A DNA stretch of 64,000 nucleotides from Escallonia rubra (lineage: Eukaryota; Streptophyta; Magnoliopsida; Escalloniales; Escalloniaceae), in contig JAVXUO010000497.1 in assembly GCA_033065855.1 (NCBI GenBank), forward strand, positions 154,001-218,000, given 5' to 3'. Shown here in pieces: positions 45,591 through 56,280 of this stretch. The translations under genes and the position numbers were made by a program. The notes beneath the pieces are model-generated. The model was not told where the DNA came from and did no database searches. It worked only from the letters and a program-made list of their open reading frames with translations. The stretch's first letter is position 1. Each line of letters opens with the position of its first letter.

Positions 45591-45630
45591 TATAGGCATC
45601 GCGCTCATGCGCCACAATCATGTTGCATGA

Positions 45631-46125
45631 TACCGGGATGGGCTCACAACTTTATAGCCATCGCCGTCTCAATCAAAATGGGGGCTTTGGCCTCGTACCG
45701 GGATGGGCTTACAACCTTATAGCCATCGCCGTTTCAATCGGCCTCGTACCGGGATGAGCTCACAACCTTATAGCCATCGCCGTCTCAATCAAAAGGGGGG
45801 CTTCGGCCTCGTACCGGGATGGGCTCACAACCTTATAGCCATCGCCGTCTCAATCAAAAGGGGGGCTTCGGCCTCGTACCGGGATGGGCTCACAACCTTA
45901 TAGCCATCGCCGTCTCAATCACAAGGGGGCTTCGGCCTCGTACTGGGATGGGCTCACAACCTTATAGCCATCGCCGTCTCAATCACAAGGGGGCTTCGGC
46001 CTCGTACCGGGATGGTCTCACAACCTTATAGCCATCGCCGTCTCAATCACAAGGGGGCTTCGACCCTCGTACCGGGATGGGCTCACAACCTCATAGCCAT
46101 CGCCGTCACAGTCACAGGGGGCTCC
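45631..46125. repeat. Class C tandem repeats, eight units of about 65 bp
   Basis: Units begin at 45631, 45696, 45747, 45812, 45877, 45941, 46005 and 46070 with TACCGGGATGGGCTCACAAC, then TATAGCCATCGCCGT and a GGGGGCTTCGGCCTCG tail. The period is 64-65 bp, with one short unit of 51 bp. Similarity between units is very high, pointing to recent homogenisation. Confidence 0.92.
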
Positions 46126-46569
46126 GACACAAGGACCCCTCGCCACAGACTCGGAGCACTGAGCTGCGACCATGTCCGTTCATGTTACTATCGATCTTCG
46201 ACACCACCAGGGCAATGACCCCCGGGTCACTCCGGGACGGGAGCAGGTCCTTGGAGGGCATCGCGCCTAGTCCGCCTGGCAGTTGGCTACAGGGGTAACC
46301 CTCACCATTGTCAGGTTATCTGCGCGTCTCTTGACGCACCTCATGGGATTCAGTAAGGGCTTGGATTGGTGGCTGGGGCAACGGGTTTACTCTGACCATG
46401 CCGTCATGGTATGGTCAGTCTTCTCAGACAGGCAGAGCGACGCTGTGCGAGGCAGGCAACGCGAATTTAGGAACCGGCGGTCCAACGGAGAACCGGTATT
46501 TTGGGACCCCCTGGTGACGTGTCATTCCGGGGGGACGACATGTGGCACTTTATGACATAAGCACATTAT

Positions 46570-46600
46570 TTTCTATAAATAGTGAACTTTACAACTCAAA
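46570..46600 (+). promoter_or_regulatory. LTR TATA-box region
   Basis: The sequence tataaata at 46574-46581 is followed about 30 bp downstream by a pyrimidine-rich run (CTTCTTCTTCATTCTC). The related fragment in VPS54 intron 8 has tataaat at the equivalent place (14070). Confidence 0.55.
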
Positions 46601-46930
46601 AAAGGACTTCTTCTTCATTCTCACAAAAATCACTTTCTTACTCTAGAATTGGAGAGCTCTTGGATTCTAGAGAAACATAAAATTGGGCATAGCTTAAGAT
46701 CGTAACATTGGACCTCGACTCGGACCCTGACTTGGACTATCGACTGCCGGCCCTGTTCGTCGTAGCCTTGCCTTCGCAGCACTGCCATTCCTCATGGCCT
46801 GTCTAGGAAGCCTTGCTCTCAGCCCTTACTCCGTCCTTGCTGTCTCTCACTTTGCATACTTGGAAGCTGACACGGACTGTAGCCTTTGTGGCACCTCCAC
46901 GTAAGTACGAACCCACTTTCCTTGGCATCA

Positions 46931-47340
46931 TCCTATCTCGACCAGAGGGACTCCTGCATGAAGGAGATGATGGACGAAATGTGCCTAAAAATGGCAGCGC
47001 AGTTCCACACCTCAATATGCTTAATGCCCAGGCCTCCCTCTTCCTTAGGATAGAAAACATCGGCCCAAGCCACCTTGGTTTCCTTTGTACAGAGCCATGT
47101 ACCCTTCCAAAGGAAAGCTTGAAAGATCTGTTCAATATCTAGAATCAATTTTTTTAAGGATAAATATGAGGCCTATTACACCTGGATAGAGAACAACACC
47201 GATTTAATCAGTTGAACCCTACGAGGGTACAACAGGTAATTATAAGTCTCATGCTTGACTTTCTTCACAATGCGATCAAGAAGGCGCTGGCAATCCCTTT
47301 TCCGCAGGCAAGTGAAGAGTAGAGGACTCCCAAGTACCTC
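46931..47340 (-). pseudogene. LINE ORF2 segment (RT C-terminal part)
   Basis: It reads RKRDCQRLLDRIVKKV, then LIKSVLFSIQV, FQAFLWKGTWLCTKETKVAW and FYPKEEGGLGIKHIEVWN. It is typical of the region after the RT palm of plant L1 elements. It continues, after removal of the solo LTR, at 43999. Confidence 0.85.
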
Positions 47341-50029
47341 TATAATGCCCTAATTAAATCTAAATGAGAGTTAGATTAATTAAGGGTATTATTTTATATT
47401 AATAATCAAGAATTGGTATAATATTAGGGGCTAAGATGACTTTGGGACCAAAGTACAATTATGTGAAGTTTTGGGGTCAAAATATAAATATGAAAAGTTG
47501 AGGGGCCACTTTGTAGATTTGAAAAATGCGTGAGTAGTGGCAATATAATATTATGAGGAATAATTAAGGAGGGGTGGCCACCTTCTACTTAAGGAGGGGG
47601 AAACTAATTAAAATAAATCGTAGGAAATAGAACTTATGGGATAAAAATATTAAAGAAATAAAAGAAAGAGAAAAAGAAAAGAAAGGAACGAAGAAAATAA
47701 GAAAGTAGAGAATAAGAAAACAGGGAAAAAAGAGAATAAAAAAAGAGTGAGGAAGAAAGAGAAGAAAGAGGAATTGGAAAGGTTAATCCCTTCCTTGTTG
47801 ATGTAAATTTAATGTGTAAATTAGTGTGTTAATTTTAGTATGTGTGTGTGTAGAATCTGTTGTGTGTGCGTGTGCGTGTGTGTGTCGGGGAGGGGGGAGG
47901 GTGCAATAGTGTGTGTGTGTGTGTGTGTGTGTGTGGTGCGGTGTGCAAGGTTTGTGTGGTGCAGTGTCTGTTAGTGTGTCTATATGTGTGAATGGTGAAA
48001 GGGAAGCACGATGGCAGTTGGTGTGTGTTCGGGTGTCTCTTTGTGTGTGTGTGTTCAGTAATGTATGGGGGGGGGTGTGCTATGTGGTGCGGTGTGCGAG
48101 GTGTGTGTGGTGCAGTGTGTGTTAGTGTGTCTATGTGCATGAATGGTGGAGGGGGAGGGGGAAGCATAATGGTTATTGGTGTGTGTTCGAGTTTCTGTGT
48201 GTGTGTGTGTGTGTGCGCGCGCGCCCGTGCGCGTGTGTGTGTTTTAACTGGAAAAAGGGGGCCTGCCGAGAGGAAGAAGAACATGGGGTAAACGGTACAT
48301 CAATTAGTGTTAAGGTTTTGAACTGCGAAGTGTCGCTAAAGACCATTAATCTTCAATAGTTTCACAGTTCGAATTTTTAAAAATAGTTCTAAGCATATTT
48401 TGGCTAAGTGCAAAGAAGAAACCCTATATGTTTTAACCCTATATGTTTTTGGGAAATCTACAATGTGGGAAACTTTTGGGATTTTTCCGGGGTCGCGAAG
48501 AGTGTTGAATGATTTTGTCCGTGAAAATATTTCCCGGTTGATTTAAATAGCTAATCAATGCAGTTTTGCCTAAAAATTTGATGATGGCCCTAAAGTATTG
48601 AGATGCTTCAATATCTAAAATTTCAGGACATTTTTTATACCGGTAACTATTTTTAACAGAACCGGCATCTGAGCACTCTATTAAATGTCGTTTGGGATTT
48701 TTCGCTTGAAAATCCCTAAGGACCTTTTAGTCTGAAAACCCAGTGTATTTTGCTTCAAAAGATGTTTTAAATCTGTTTTGGAATTTTAGTTGGGGCAATG
48801 GCTGCAGACGGTATTTTTGTAATTTTACCTAAGTCAGGGAATATTTTGGTAATTTTTCTTATAAAATTTTCCAAAGGTCTTTTAATTCTGAAAATTGTGT
48901 AGTGCATCTAAAAAGTTATTTTAAAGCAATTTTGGGGGTGTTGGTGGTGTAGAGACTGCTGCGTTGTTGTTGTGAAATGTCGACAATTATTGATAACTAA
49001 TATTTCTCCTATTCAAGAATGTTTTGAGGACTTGTGGTAAAGTTTCTCCTAAGTCCGCCCTATTGATGATGCTTATGTTGAAATCCTGTTGTTATATTTG
49101 AAATACCGGTTAATTTTATAACCCGGTACTTCTTGCTTGAGTTATGTTGTTGAGGACATAAGGTAGAATAATTTTCCTTAGTCCATCATGCTGATGAAGC
49201 CATGTTCTTAAGCTGTAACACAGTTAGGAACAAACACTCTAGATGAGTTCCCTTTTTGATGATCGTGTCTCTTTAATTACCTGAGACTGAGATGAACACC
49301 CCATATACCGGGAGGTCAAAATGAGGATGGCCTGCGAAATTGATCACTGGCAGAATAGAGGTATGGCGCTAGAGTCTATCAATTCTGGTCTGAGTCTGCA
49401 TTACAATTGATTTTGTTCGATGTTAGTAATTTTAATTACTTGCATTTCATTGATGTTCACTTTTGCAATTATTGATTTATTCTCCACTTGCATAGTCAGT
49501 CAGTCAGTCTTGTCCATGAGGAGGTGGCAATAGTGTTGTTCAGTTGGGCCTTGAAGCTGCTCAGTCTAACGAAAGATAAAGACTGTTTGACAACATACAT
49601 TGATGCTAAATTTATTACTAAAGTTTATGATTCATTGTTATCGTTGAGATGATCATTACTCCTCCGAGACTTTCGAATCACTTATACATGAATACTCCTC
49701 GTGTTGTCTTTACTGGGTGATTTGCGGTCATTCCTCATCTGTGTTGTTTCAGGTTGTAAGATTGAACAAGGAGAAACCTTTAGGAAGGGAAAGGAAAGTT
49801 TCTCTAAGACGTAGAGGCAGACGTAAAACGGTGACAACAATGCTTTTGGTTGTAGATGTGTGCTAAGACTTCCACTGTTTTCATGCTGAATGTTTTTAAG
49901 AAAATTTTTGTAAGGATGCATTTTTGAGGTTTGTGTAATTAGAATTACTCTCCATTCCATACATGGTTATGTTGGGATTATGATAGACAACTCAACTCGG
50001 ATGGTGTCACCAGGGTTGAGGGTGTCGCA
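47341..50029 (+). mobile_element. 5' LTR (2.7 kb) of a truncated Ty3/gypsy element
   Basis: It begins TATAATGCCC (probably a mutated TGTAATGCCC) directly against LINE sequence and ends GGGTGTCGCA, followed by the primer-binding site. Inside are purine-rich tracts (47640-47780), several GT-rich microsatellites (47850-48245), and AT-rich sequence that resembles, in reverse, the 35722-40136 and 56898-62010 LTRs. Confidence 0.75.
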
Positions 50030-50032
50030 AGG

Positions 50033-50044
50033 TGGTATCAGAGC
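50033..50044 (+). other. Primer-binding site (initiator tRNA-Met)
   Basis: TGGTATCAGAGC, the classic plant LTR-retrotransposon primer-binding site, lies three bases after the LTR end. It fixes the orientation of the element and the LTR boundary. Confidence 0.9.
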
Positions 50045-50165
50045 TTAGGCATATGATTTTGCAGACTTTAGGTGTAGAACGTTAGGTATCTATGAGAAAT
50101 GAAGTTATAAAGATGATGCATATAACCATGTTGTAAGCTTGATTGGTTCTGTGTTCTGCAGGTTA

Positions 50166-51950
50166 TGGCAGGAATATGAGGATGGTTGGAAGAAAATGTG
50201 ATGAACAGGTTCAAGCAAGAACACCCTTTTGACGAAGACGTAGAAGAGGATCCCGAAGAAGATCCTAATGACATAGAGGAAAATCTGTGGCCCATAGACG
50301 ATGAGCTAGAGGAGAAAGTCCTAGAGGGACCAAAAGGGGGGAAGAGGAAACCGAGCCCGATTCCCTGGTAGACTTTTGAAGGGAACGGTGAGGGATCGAG
50401 TAAGGTACTCGGGGTTGGGGATTTTTGGAATTAAAGTAGCTGGAGAGAGAGACTGACTGGGAAGCCAGTCAAAGAAGCTGAATTAATGAGGGCTAGAGGT
50501 AAAAAAAGGCTGGAGAGGTGTTGTAAAGGGGAAATGAAGCAGATGAAAAGGATGGTAAAGTAAACAATAAATGCTGGAGAGAGTTATTCAAGGAACGCAA
50601 TAGGTGGTCCGGAATAATCACCCTAGAAGAGTTATGTTGAGGGAAAGGCGACAGATGCTCCTTGATGAGGACTACCGGTGTACAGAGTTTTGTCGGGAGC
50701 GATGTAGGCTCTTCTAGTTGAGAGTGGAAGGAATTTCACAGTGTATATATGTGTAATGTAGAGGAGTTGTGTTTAAATGTTGTATGTAATAACGATTTTA
50801 GTTGTTTAAATTCTAGATGTTGAGTTTAAAATGTTAGTTATGTTAATTTGAGAATGGCACGATAATTGAGAAATCGTGTAGTACCTCATGCTGAAGGACC
50901 TCCTAATCCAGGAGAACCCCAGACTGAAGTATCAACATCAAATGCTGAGGGTATAAGTGTTGGTAAGAATGATGGTGGAGCTGTTAATAATAGGAAGGAT
51001 TTAAGGAGGTAATTAGTCGGACTGTTATAGGGAATCGTATGACCTCCCATAGCACACGTGGCAGCTATTGTTGCACCTGTCTCGGTAGAGGGGAAAAAGA
51101 TGGTCTAAATTTTGGGATTAGTTTCACGGGGGCAATGACCTTATCCGAACAGTGACTTGGATTAGGGAAATGGAGAAAGCCTTTAAAATAACGGGTTGCG
51201 GAAAACACCAAAAAGTAGTTTATGCCACTCATGTATTGAAAGGAGCAGCAAGATATTAGTAGGATGTGCAATCAATCAAACCTATATTATATGGAAGCGG
51301 TTCAAACAATATTTAATGAGAAATATTTTCTCATGGTGTGCAAAACAAGTTGGAAGCTGATTTTCTGAATCTAAAACAAAAGAAAAAAAAAGGATGGTGG
51401 GGGAACAAATAAGAGACTTTGACGAACTGGCTCGTTTCGCGACACAACAGGTGGTTACAGAGGATAGGAAAGTTAGAAGGTTCGAAGAAGGACTGAGACA
51501 AAGTTTAAGGAGGATTGTCAAGAGTTTCCAACTTAGAACCTTACTGAAGCTGTATATAAAACTCCATTGATTGAAGCAAAAAACAAGGAGGCATAGGAGG
51601 AAAGGAAGGAGCAAGGAAGAAAGAGGAGCAATAACCAAGATTGGGGAAAGGACAGTGGAAAGAAGTTTAGAAGGAAAATTGAGCAAGGAAAGTTCGAACA
51701 AAGTTCAGGCCAAGCAGGAAATAAAGAATGCAGGTGGTGTAGGTTGAAGCATGAATGCACAAACTGTATAAGGGCAATGCCAACATGTTTCAAATGTGGC
51801 AAGCAAGGTCAAAAGGCAGGTGATTGTATGATAAACCAGAGAGTTCGCTTTCAATGTCAGACAATGGAAGGGATAATGGAAGGAAGCCCTAAAATTAGAA
51901 GATATGGTCACATGCACTTTTCTTATATGCTCGCATCAGGCCATGGTGTT
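50166..51950 (+). pseudogene. Degenerate gypsy gag with zinc knuckle
   Basis: It starts with an acidic leader (DEDVEEDPEEDPNDIEENLW). The gag core at 51390-51560 (IRDFDELARFATQQVV, then RRFEEGLRQSLRRIV) is followed by a Lys/Arg/Gln-rich stretch. The knuckle at 51786-51827 reads CFKCGKQGQKAGDC, where the zinc-binding His is replaced by Gln. Multiple stops and frameshifts are present. Confidence 0.8.
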
Positions 51951-52059
51951 AATTGATTCTGGTGCTACCCACTCTTTTTTTTCACTAGAATTTGTTAATA
52001 AATTGATTGTGCCCTGGAAACCGTGTAGTACAGTGATAAATATACCTAGTGGACACTTC
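51935..52059 (+). pseudogene. Gypsy aspartic protease fragment, truncated
   Basis: It reads VLIDSGATHSFFSLEFVNKL with the catalytic DSGA intact (GAT at 51955), but the frame stops at the junction near 52060, where reverse-strand LINE RT begins. Everything downstream (RT, RNase H, integrase, 3' LTR) is missing. Confidence 0.85.
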
Positions 52060-52450
52060 TTTTTTGCCTCTAGAAAACAATCATAGGCCTTCATCAAATC
52101 CACCTTAATGGCACATTTACGACTCCTAAAATTCTCCCAATGATAATTAGGCATCAAATCCTGAGACCGGAGGATATTATCTGCAATACTCCTAAAGGCA
52201 ACGAAGGTCGTAGGGGAAGGGTCAATGAGGTCCCCAAGACCCACCTTAACACGATTAGCAATGATCTTGGCAATGCACTTGTAAATTCTATTACGACAAG
52301 AAATAGGCATGTAGTCAATAATACTCGAGGGATAGTTCCTTTGAGAATCAAGACAAGGAAGGTATGGTTAACTTTTTTGAGAAGGTGACTGTTCCTATAA
52401 AAATCTTGAATTGCCTCAACAATCTCCTCCCCCACAATATGCCATGCCTT
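52060..52450 (-). pseudogene. LINE reverse transcriptase N-terminal fragment
   Basis: It reads EEIVEAIQDFYRNSHLLKKV, then CIAKIIANRVKVGLGDLIDP, ending CAIKVDLMKAYD across one frameshift. This is the palm/finger start of plant L1 RT. It stops abruptly at 52060 against forward-strand gypsy sequence. Confidence 0.85.
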
Positions 52451-52649
52451 CTTAAAGAAGAGATTACAAACTATTTTTTGGGGAGACTTCTTTTTTTCTT
52501 CTTCTTATTATTAACACTAGAATCAAGACAAAGTGTGCTGGAGATGAAATTCGAGTCAGTATCTGAATTTGTGCCAGACTCGGGGTGCACATGCAAGCTA
52601 GAATGTAAATGAAAATTGGAGTGCACAACAGAATCAACAATAGGCATAT

Positions 52650-53500
52650 TCTAAATATTATGACAAATTACCTCACGTGGTATAGGTTGCTGAATACTAA
52701 CCTCCCGCTACAACTAGTCTGTTGGACACTAACTTGCTCCTGTTGAAAACAGATTTGTTAAATAACTTCCTGAGATGAAGAAGAGCCCTTGTTGACTTTG
52801 CTCTTCCTCTTGCTTTTCACGGAAGTGGAACCTGTCTCTTTCTCCAAAGCAGCAACCGGGACAGCTGATGTCGTGTCAGACCGGCTCGGAATAGAAACCG
52901 AAGGGGGCTTATCTACTTCAGCCTGAGCACATGACACTATAGTATGTCCAAAGCACTTACACACTGTTCAAATTGGATGGAGCCATTGATAATTTGCCCG
53001 GACAGTCATAGGATCAAGGGGGGATCCGCTTTCTGCAGGGTACTCAAGTCCGGAACAATGACAAACTCGTCCACAAGCTCCCTGGTGGCAGAAACCTCGA
53101 CACAAACTCGAGCGAAGCTTATTCTCTCACAAATATCCATAAGCAATTCAGTGTATAGTAGTTTTCAAATGCCACTCGGTACGTAACTCATGCCATTAGC
53201 TGTCAGATACTCAACTGGAATGCCGTAGAGTTTAACCCACAGTGTATAACATTAAGGGACTCTTTACACAAGTTCATTCTAAGCCTCTAACGTTGCAAAA
53301 CAAGTAATTTTCTTGCAAAATGCCACGATCTCGAATCCAGAATCTTATCAACCGCATCCTCATAGGAAAGTTTGAGGAAGTAAAAGCCATTTTCACTGAG
53401 TAAAACCTTTTGTAAGCCATCCCTCATCCAGAATATAGGTTACCGCCACTTCCTTAAACCGGTACCTCTCACAATAGCAAACAAAGCAGATGCCTTTTGG
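52650..53500 (-). pseudogene. LINE ORF1-like: DUF4283 domain plus CCHC-type knuckle
   Basis: The - strand carries a DUF4283-like stretch (VLLSENGFYFLKLSYEDAVD, then SRSWHFARKLLVLQR), then the ARVCVEV segment, then a CKCFGHTIVSC knuckle and a Ser/Lys-rich tail (MCKCFGHT at 52964 to the stop at 52758). Frameshifts separate the blocks. These domains are typical of the RNA-binding ORF1 of plant L1 elements. Confidence 0.75.
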
Positions 53501-53566
53501 ACTTGACACTATCAGACATCAAACCGCCTTCTCTTCGTCTTCTCTGTAAACCAAATTCACCCTTAT

Positions 53567-54086
53567 CTAATTGGACCAAATGGGCACAGGCTTGAGTAAG
53601 ATGCTCGCCGGAACGCAGCCGTGGAACTTGTTGTTCGCCAAAACTATCACTGAAACCGGCGAGTCACCGAAATTATCAGGCAGATCAAAGACGAAGCTGT
53701 TGTGGTTGATGAAAATGGTGTCCAGATCATTATCGAAGAGCTCCTTCGGCACGCCGCCTTCGAACTCGTTGAACCGCAGATCTAGGGACTTCAAATTGGG
53801 GCAGCTGAAGGACAACGCAAGGGAATTTACCGGTGAACTGGTTGTTACTGATGTCGAGCTCGAACAGAATCTTGAGGTTTTTGAACTTTTTGGGGACGTT
53901 CCCACAGAACCTGTTGAATCTCTCACACGAGTGAGATGCAAATCGATTCAATCGGGAAGATGTGGATAGAGAGGGAAGTGAGGGGATCGATATGGATGTC
54001 CTTGATGATGCAGCGTCGCCGGTGATGGCCAGCAGAAGTGGCGGCAGTAACTTGGCTTTTTCTAGTGAGAGGGAGGAGAAACACAT
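53567..54086 (-). pseudogene. LRR-protein gene fragment (At4g06744 / LRX-like)
   Basis: The - strand carries plant LRR repeats. One frame reads [15 protein letters not shown] after [14 protein letters not shown] second, one frameshift later, reads [20 protein letters not shown], then TIFINHNSFVFDLPDNFG and SVIVLANNKFHGCVPASI. This order and wording match the extensin-type LRR domain (LRX and At4g06744-like proteins). About 150 residues remain out of about 400, with no signal peptide, a frameshift and a small deletion. It lies between a LINE 5' end and MULE-like sequence, so it may have been captured by an element. Confidence 0.75.
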
Positions 54087-54273
54087 AGGGGTATTTTCGG
54101 TATATCATAATAAACCAAAGTTGCCCTAATTTTTTTCTCACGGTGCCCTAACGGAAATGAGTCTTGTGTAATAAAATGATAAACTACAGGGAGCTTAGTG
54201 TAATTTACAAAGACAGGAGAGTCCGTGTGTATTTTAGGGCAAAACTCAGGAGTGCCGTGTGTAATTTACCGTT
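54087..54273. other. MULE-like terminal sequence next to the LRR fragment
   Basis: On the - strand it reads GGTAAATTACACACGGCACT, with repeated variants of TAAATTACAC, a style I associate with long terminal repeats of plant Mutator-like elements. The opposite terminus is not visible. Confidence 0.35.
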
Positions 54274-55330
54274 TTGAAAATTAGAGGGGCAATTTTTCAA
54301 ATTGTGGAAACTTGTACCTAGGTGTCAAATTTTGGAAAATTGGTCACATGGTGCCACCTCCTCCTTTTTTAATTGATGACTAATGAAATATAACTATAAT
54401 TGAAAACAAAACAAAAAGAAAAAGGGAAAGAAATTAGGGAAAGATGAGGAAAAAAAGAGAGAAAGAAACGGTAAGAGAAAAGAAGCAGAAACAAAACAGA
54501 GAGAAGATAACTTCGGGGAGAAGGAAAAATCACAGGAAAGGGAAGAAATTGTGAGAATTGCAAGGGGGTAATCTCTCTACACATCTCAGTGTGTGTAATT
54601 TAGTGTGTATTCTATGTGTTTAGGGGTGTTCAGTGGGAGTTCTTCACTGTGTGTGCTCACTGTGTGCGTGTAGGTGCAGTGGCTGTGTGGGTGGATGAGG
54701 GATACTCCTAGGTTGTGGACGATTTTGTGAGTGTATGCGGGTGAGGATTCATGTGTTAGTGTGTAGCGTGTGTTTCAATGTGTGCCCGTGAGTGTGTGTG
54801 TGTGTGTGTGTTACAGGTGTGATGGTGTGTGTGTGTATATGTTTAATCATGTGTTGGGGTGTGTTTTTATGAAGTTTAATGAGTAATTGAGGTGTTTTGG
54901 TGGGTGTAGATGGCCGAGTGTAAGTCTGCGTGAGTTGTGTGTGTAAAATGGGTTGCGGCAGCTGAAGGTTGAAGATGAAGTTTGTATACAAAAGGTGAAA
55001 TACTATGTGGGTTGATTTGAACAGTAACCGTTTTCGTCACTAACTATTTGAAATTAATTAGGCAGTTTTTTCCATAAATTTTTATAATTAGTTATGATCA
55101 AAATTAGACAAAGTCCAAAACTATAACCCCTGATATTTTCACAAGAGGTACACTCTGGAATATTTTGGAAATTTTCGGAGTCCACAAATGACTCTAAATT
55201 AGGGTATCGATTAAACAGAATTAGCGAATTATTTTAGGCTAATCGACTTTAATGACTCTTCTATAGACTCGTACCTCTGTATCCTTGACTTTCCCTTGTT
55301 TTTAGGCTAATTGCAAATAACCGCTTAATC
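54274..55330 (+). mobile_element. LTR-family fragment related to 47341-50029
   Basis: It shows the same succession as the left part of the 47.3 kb LTR: a GAGGGGC(A/C)A block, TGGTGCCACC-like text, a purine-rich tract, then GT-rich microsatellites. Both ends are indistinct and no coding domain is present. Confidence 0.45.
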
Positions 55331-55617
55331 TTTACACTTCTTGGCAAGTAGAACCCTTAACTTCTAATATTAGGCATCTAGAACCCCAGGATGATCAATT
55401 TGAAGCAAGTTGGACCATAAACCCCAAATTTTTCAAAAAAAAGTTGGATGGCCATCAACGTGTGCCTTGCACCAAGGCACACGAGTTTTGCGACGGGCAA
55501 GCTGTTCATCACTTTTTTTTTCCTTTCCTTCTTCTTCTCTCTCTCTCTCACACACGCGCACGCGCGGGCGAGCGCACCCGCACCCGCACGCGCACACACA
55601 CACACAAATTAAAATTA

Positions 55618-56280
55618 GTGTAGTAAACTTATCGAAAAAATTCTACAGACATGAGGCGTGAGATGCACTGTCCTTAAGAGTAGTTTTGCTCACTCGGAGA
55701 TGATATCTCTATGCTCAAGGTCACAGATGGGTATCTTCCGGGATTCAACAATTTTTTCTTTGCTAATGAGCATTTGAATAGCCAAGGCTACAGGAACAGC
55801 TTTTGTGCTTGCTTTCATCACCGAAAATGGAAGAGAAGAAAAATGTATAGAGAGGGAAAGAGACTTCAGAATTTTTTTCTATAGAGAGAAAAAAAGCAAA
55901 AGTCAACTACGTAAATAGGGTGTAACGGCTAATTAATTTATATAGACTGGGCTTAAACTTCAGGATTTTCTGCTAATAAAATCACATGTGCAACATGTAT
56001 TCTTTTTTTGGTCAAGGAAAATTTCAGAAAATTCTACAAAAGACTAAACAAAATCGTAGCAAAAGAGAGCCACCATCGAGTAGGCTCGCCAAGGCTTTTG
56101 GGCCGGGAGTCACACATCCCCCCCCCCCCCCCCCCACCCCGTGTGCGAGTAACACATAAAGCACCCAATTAACTAGTTTTCCGTTGGATTTCTCAAATAG
56201 GCCTTAAAATGGCTTGGGCTTAAGCACAGCTCACGTGCGCGTGAGAGTCCACCTGTACTAGCTTGTTTCTAAGTCCAACA
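55618..56280 (-). mobile_element. Probable 3' LTR of the Ty1/copia element
   Basis: The - strand start, TGTTGGACTTAGAAACAAGC at 56280, is typical of copia LTRs. A candidate end (TGTAGTAAAC on +) lies at about 55618. The interior includes a C18 homopolymer at about 56119. The end is inferred because the 5' LTR is outside the window. Confidence 0.5.

Larger units (their letters stand above)
44000..46930 (+). mobile_element. 2.9 kb CpG-rich solo LTR built of three tandem-repeat classes
   Basis: It starts TGTTCCCAACC and ends TTGGCATCA, flanked by accta (43995-43999) and tccta (46931-46935). Shifting by one base gives a perfect cctat duplication instead. Its removal rejoins the LINE frame. It holds class A (about 44159-45040), class B (45161-45590) and class C (45631-46125) tandem repeats, then a promoter-like region with tataaata at 46574 and a C/T-rich transcript start region. 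It has no gag or pol. The orientation is set by the TATA box. Confidence 0.75.
35297..53560 (-). mobile_element. L1-type LINE, reverse strand, broken by four nested LTR insertions
   Basis: Fragments are collinear on the - strand: ORF1 53500-52650, RT N-part 52450-52060, RT C-part 47340-46931, downstream ORF2 43999-43718, zinc-finger region 41797-41150, and 3' UTR 41150-40142 plus 35721-35297. Removing the inserts at 44000-46930, 41798-43717 and 35722-40136 reconnects the LINE sequence, with one duplicated 5-mer at each site. Two stretches are deleted: most of the endonuclease region (between ORF1 and RT) and about 220 residues of RT. The element is dead. Confidence 0.8.

Noticed and set aside
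45105-45722. A 205-codon open frame with internal repeats that could pass for a repeat protein.
   Set aside because: It is the translation of the class B and C tandem repeats, which are open in more than one frame and on both strands. Unit lengths vary between 51 and 67 bp, so there is no coding periodicity.
47835-48291. Overlapping open frames rich in His/Thr or Val/Cys.
   Set aside because: These are translations of GT/CA microsatellites inside an LTR.
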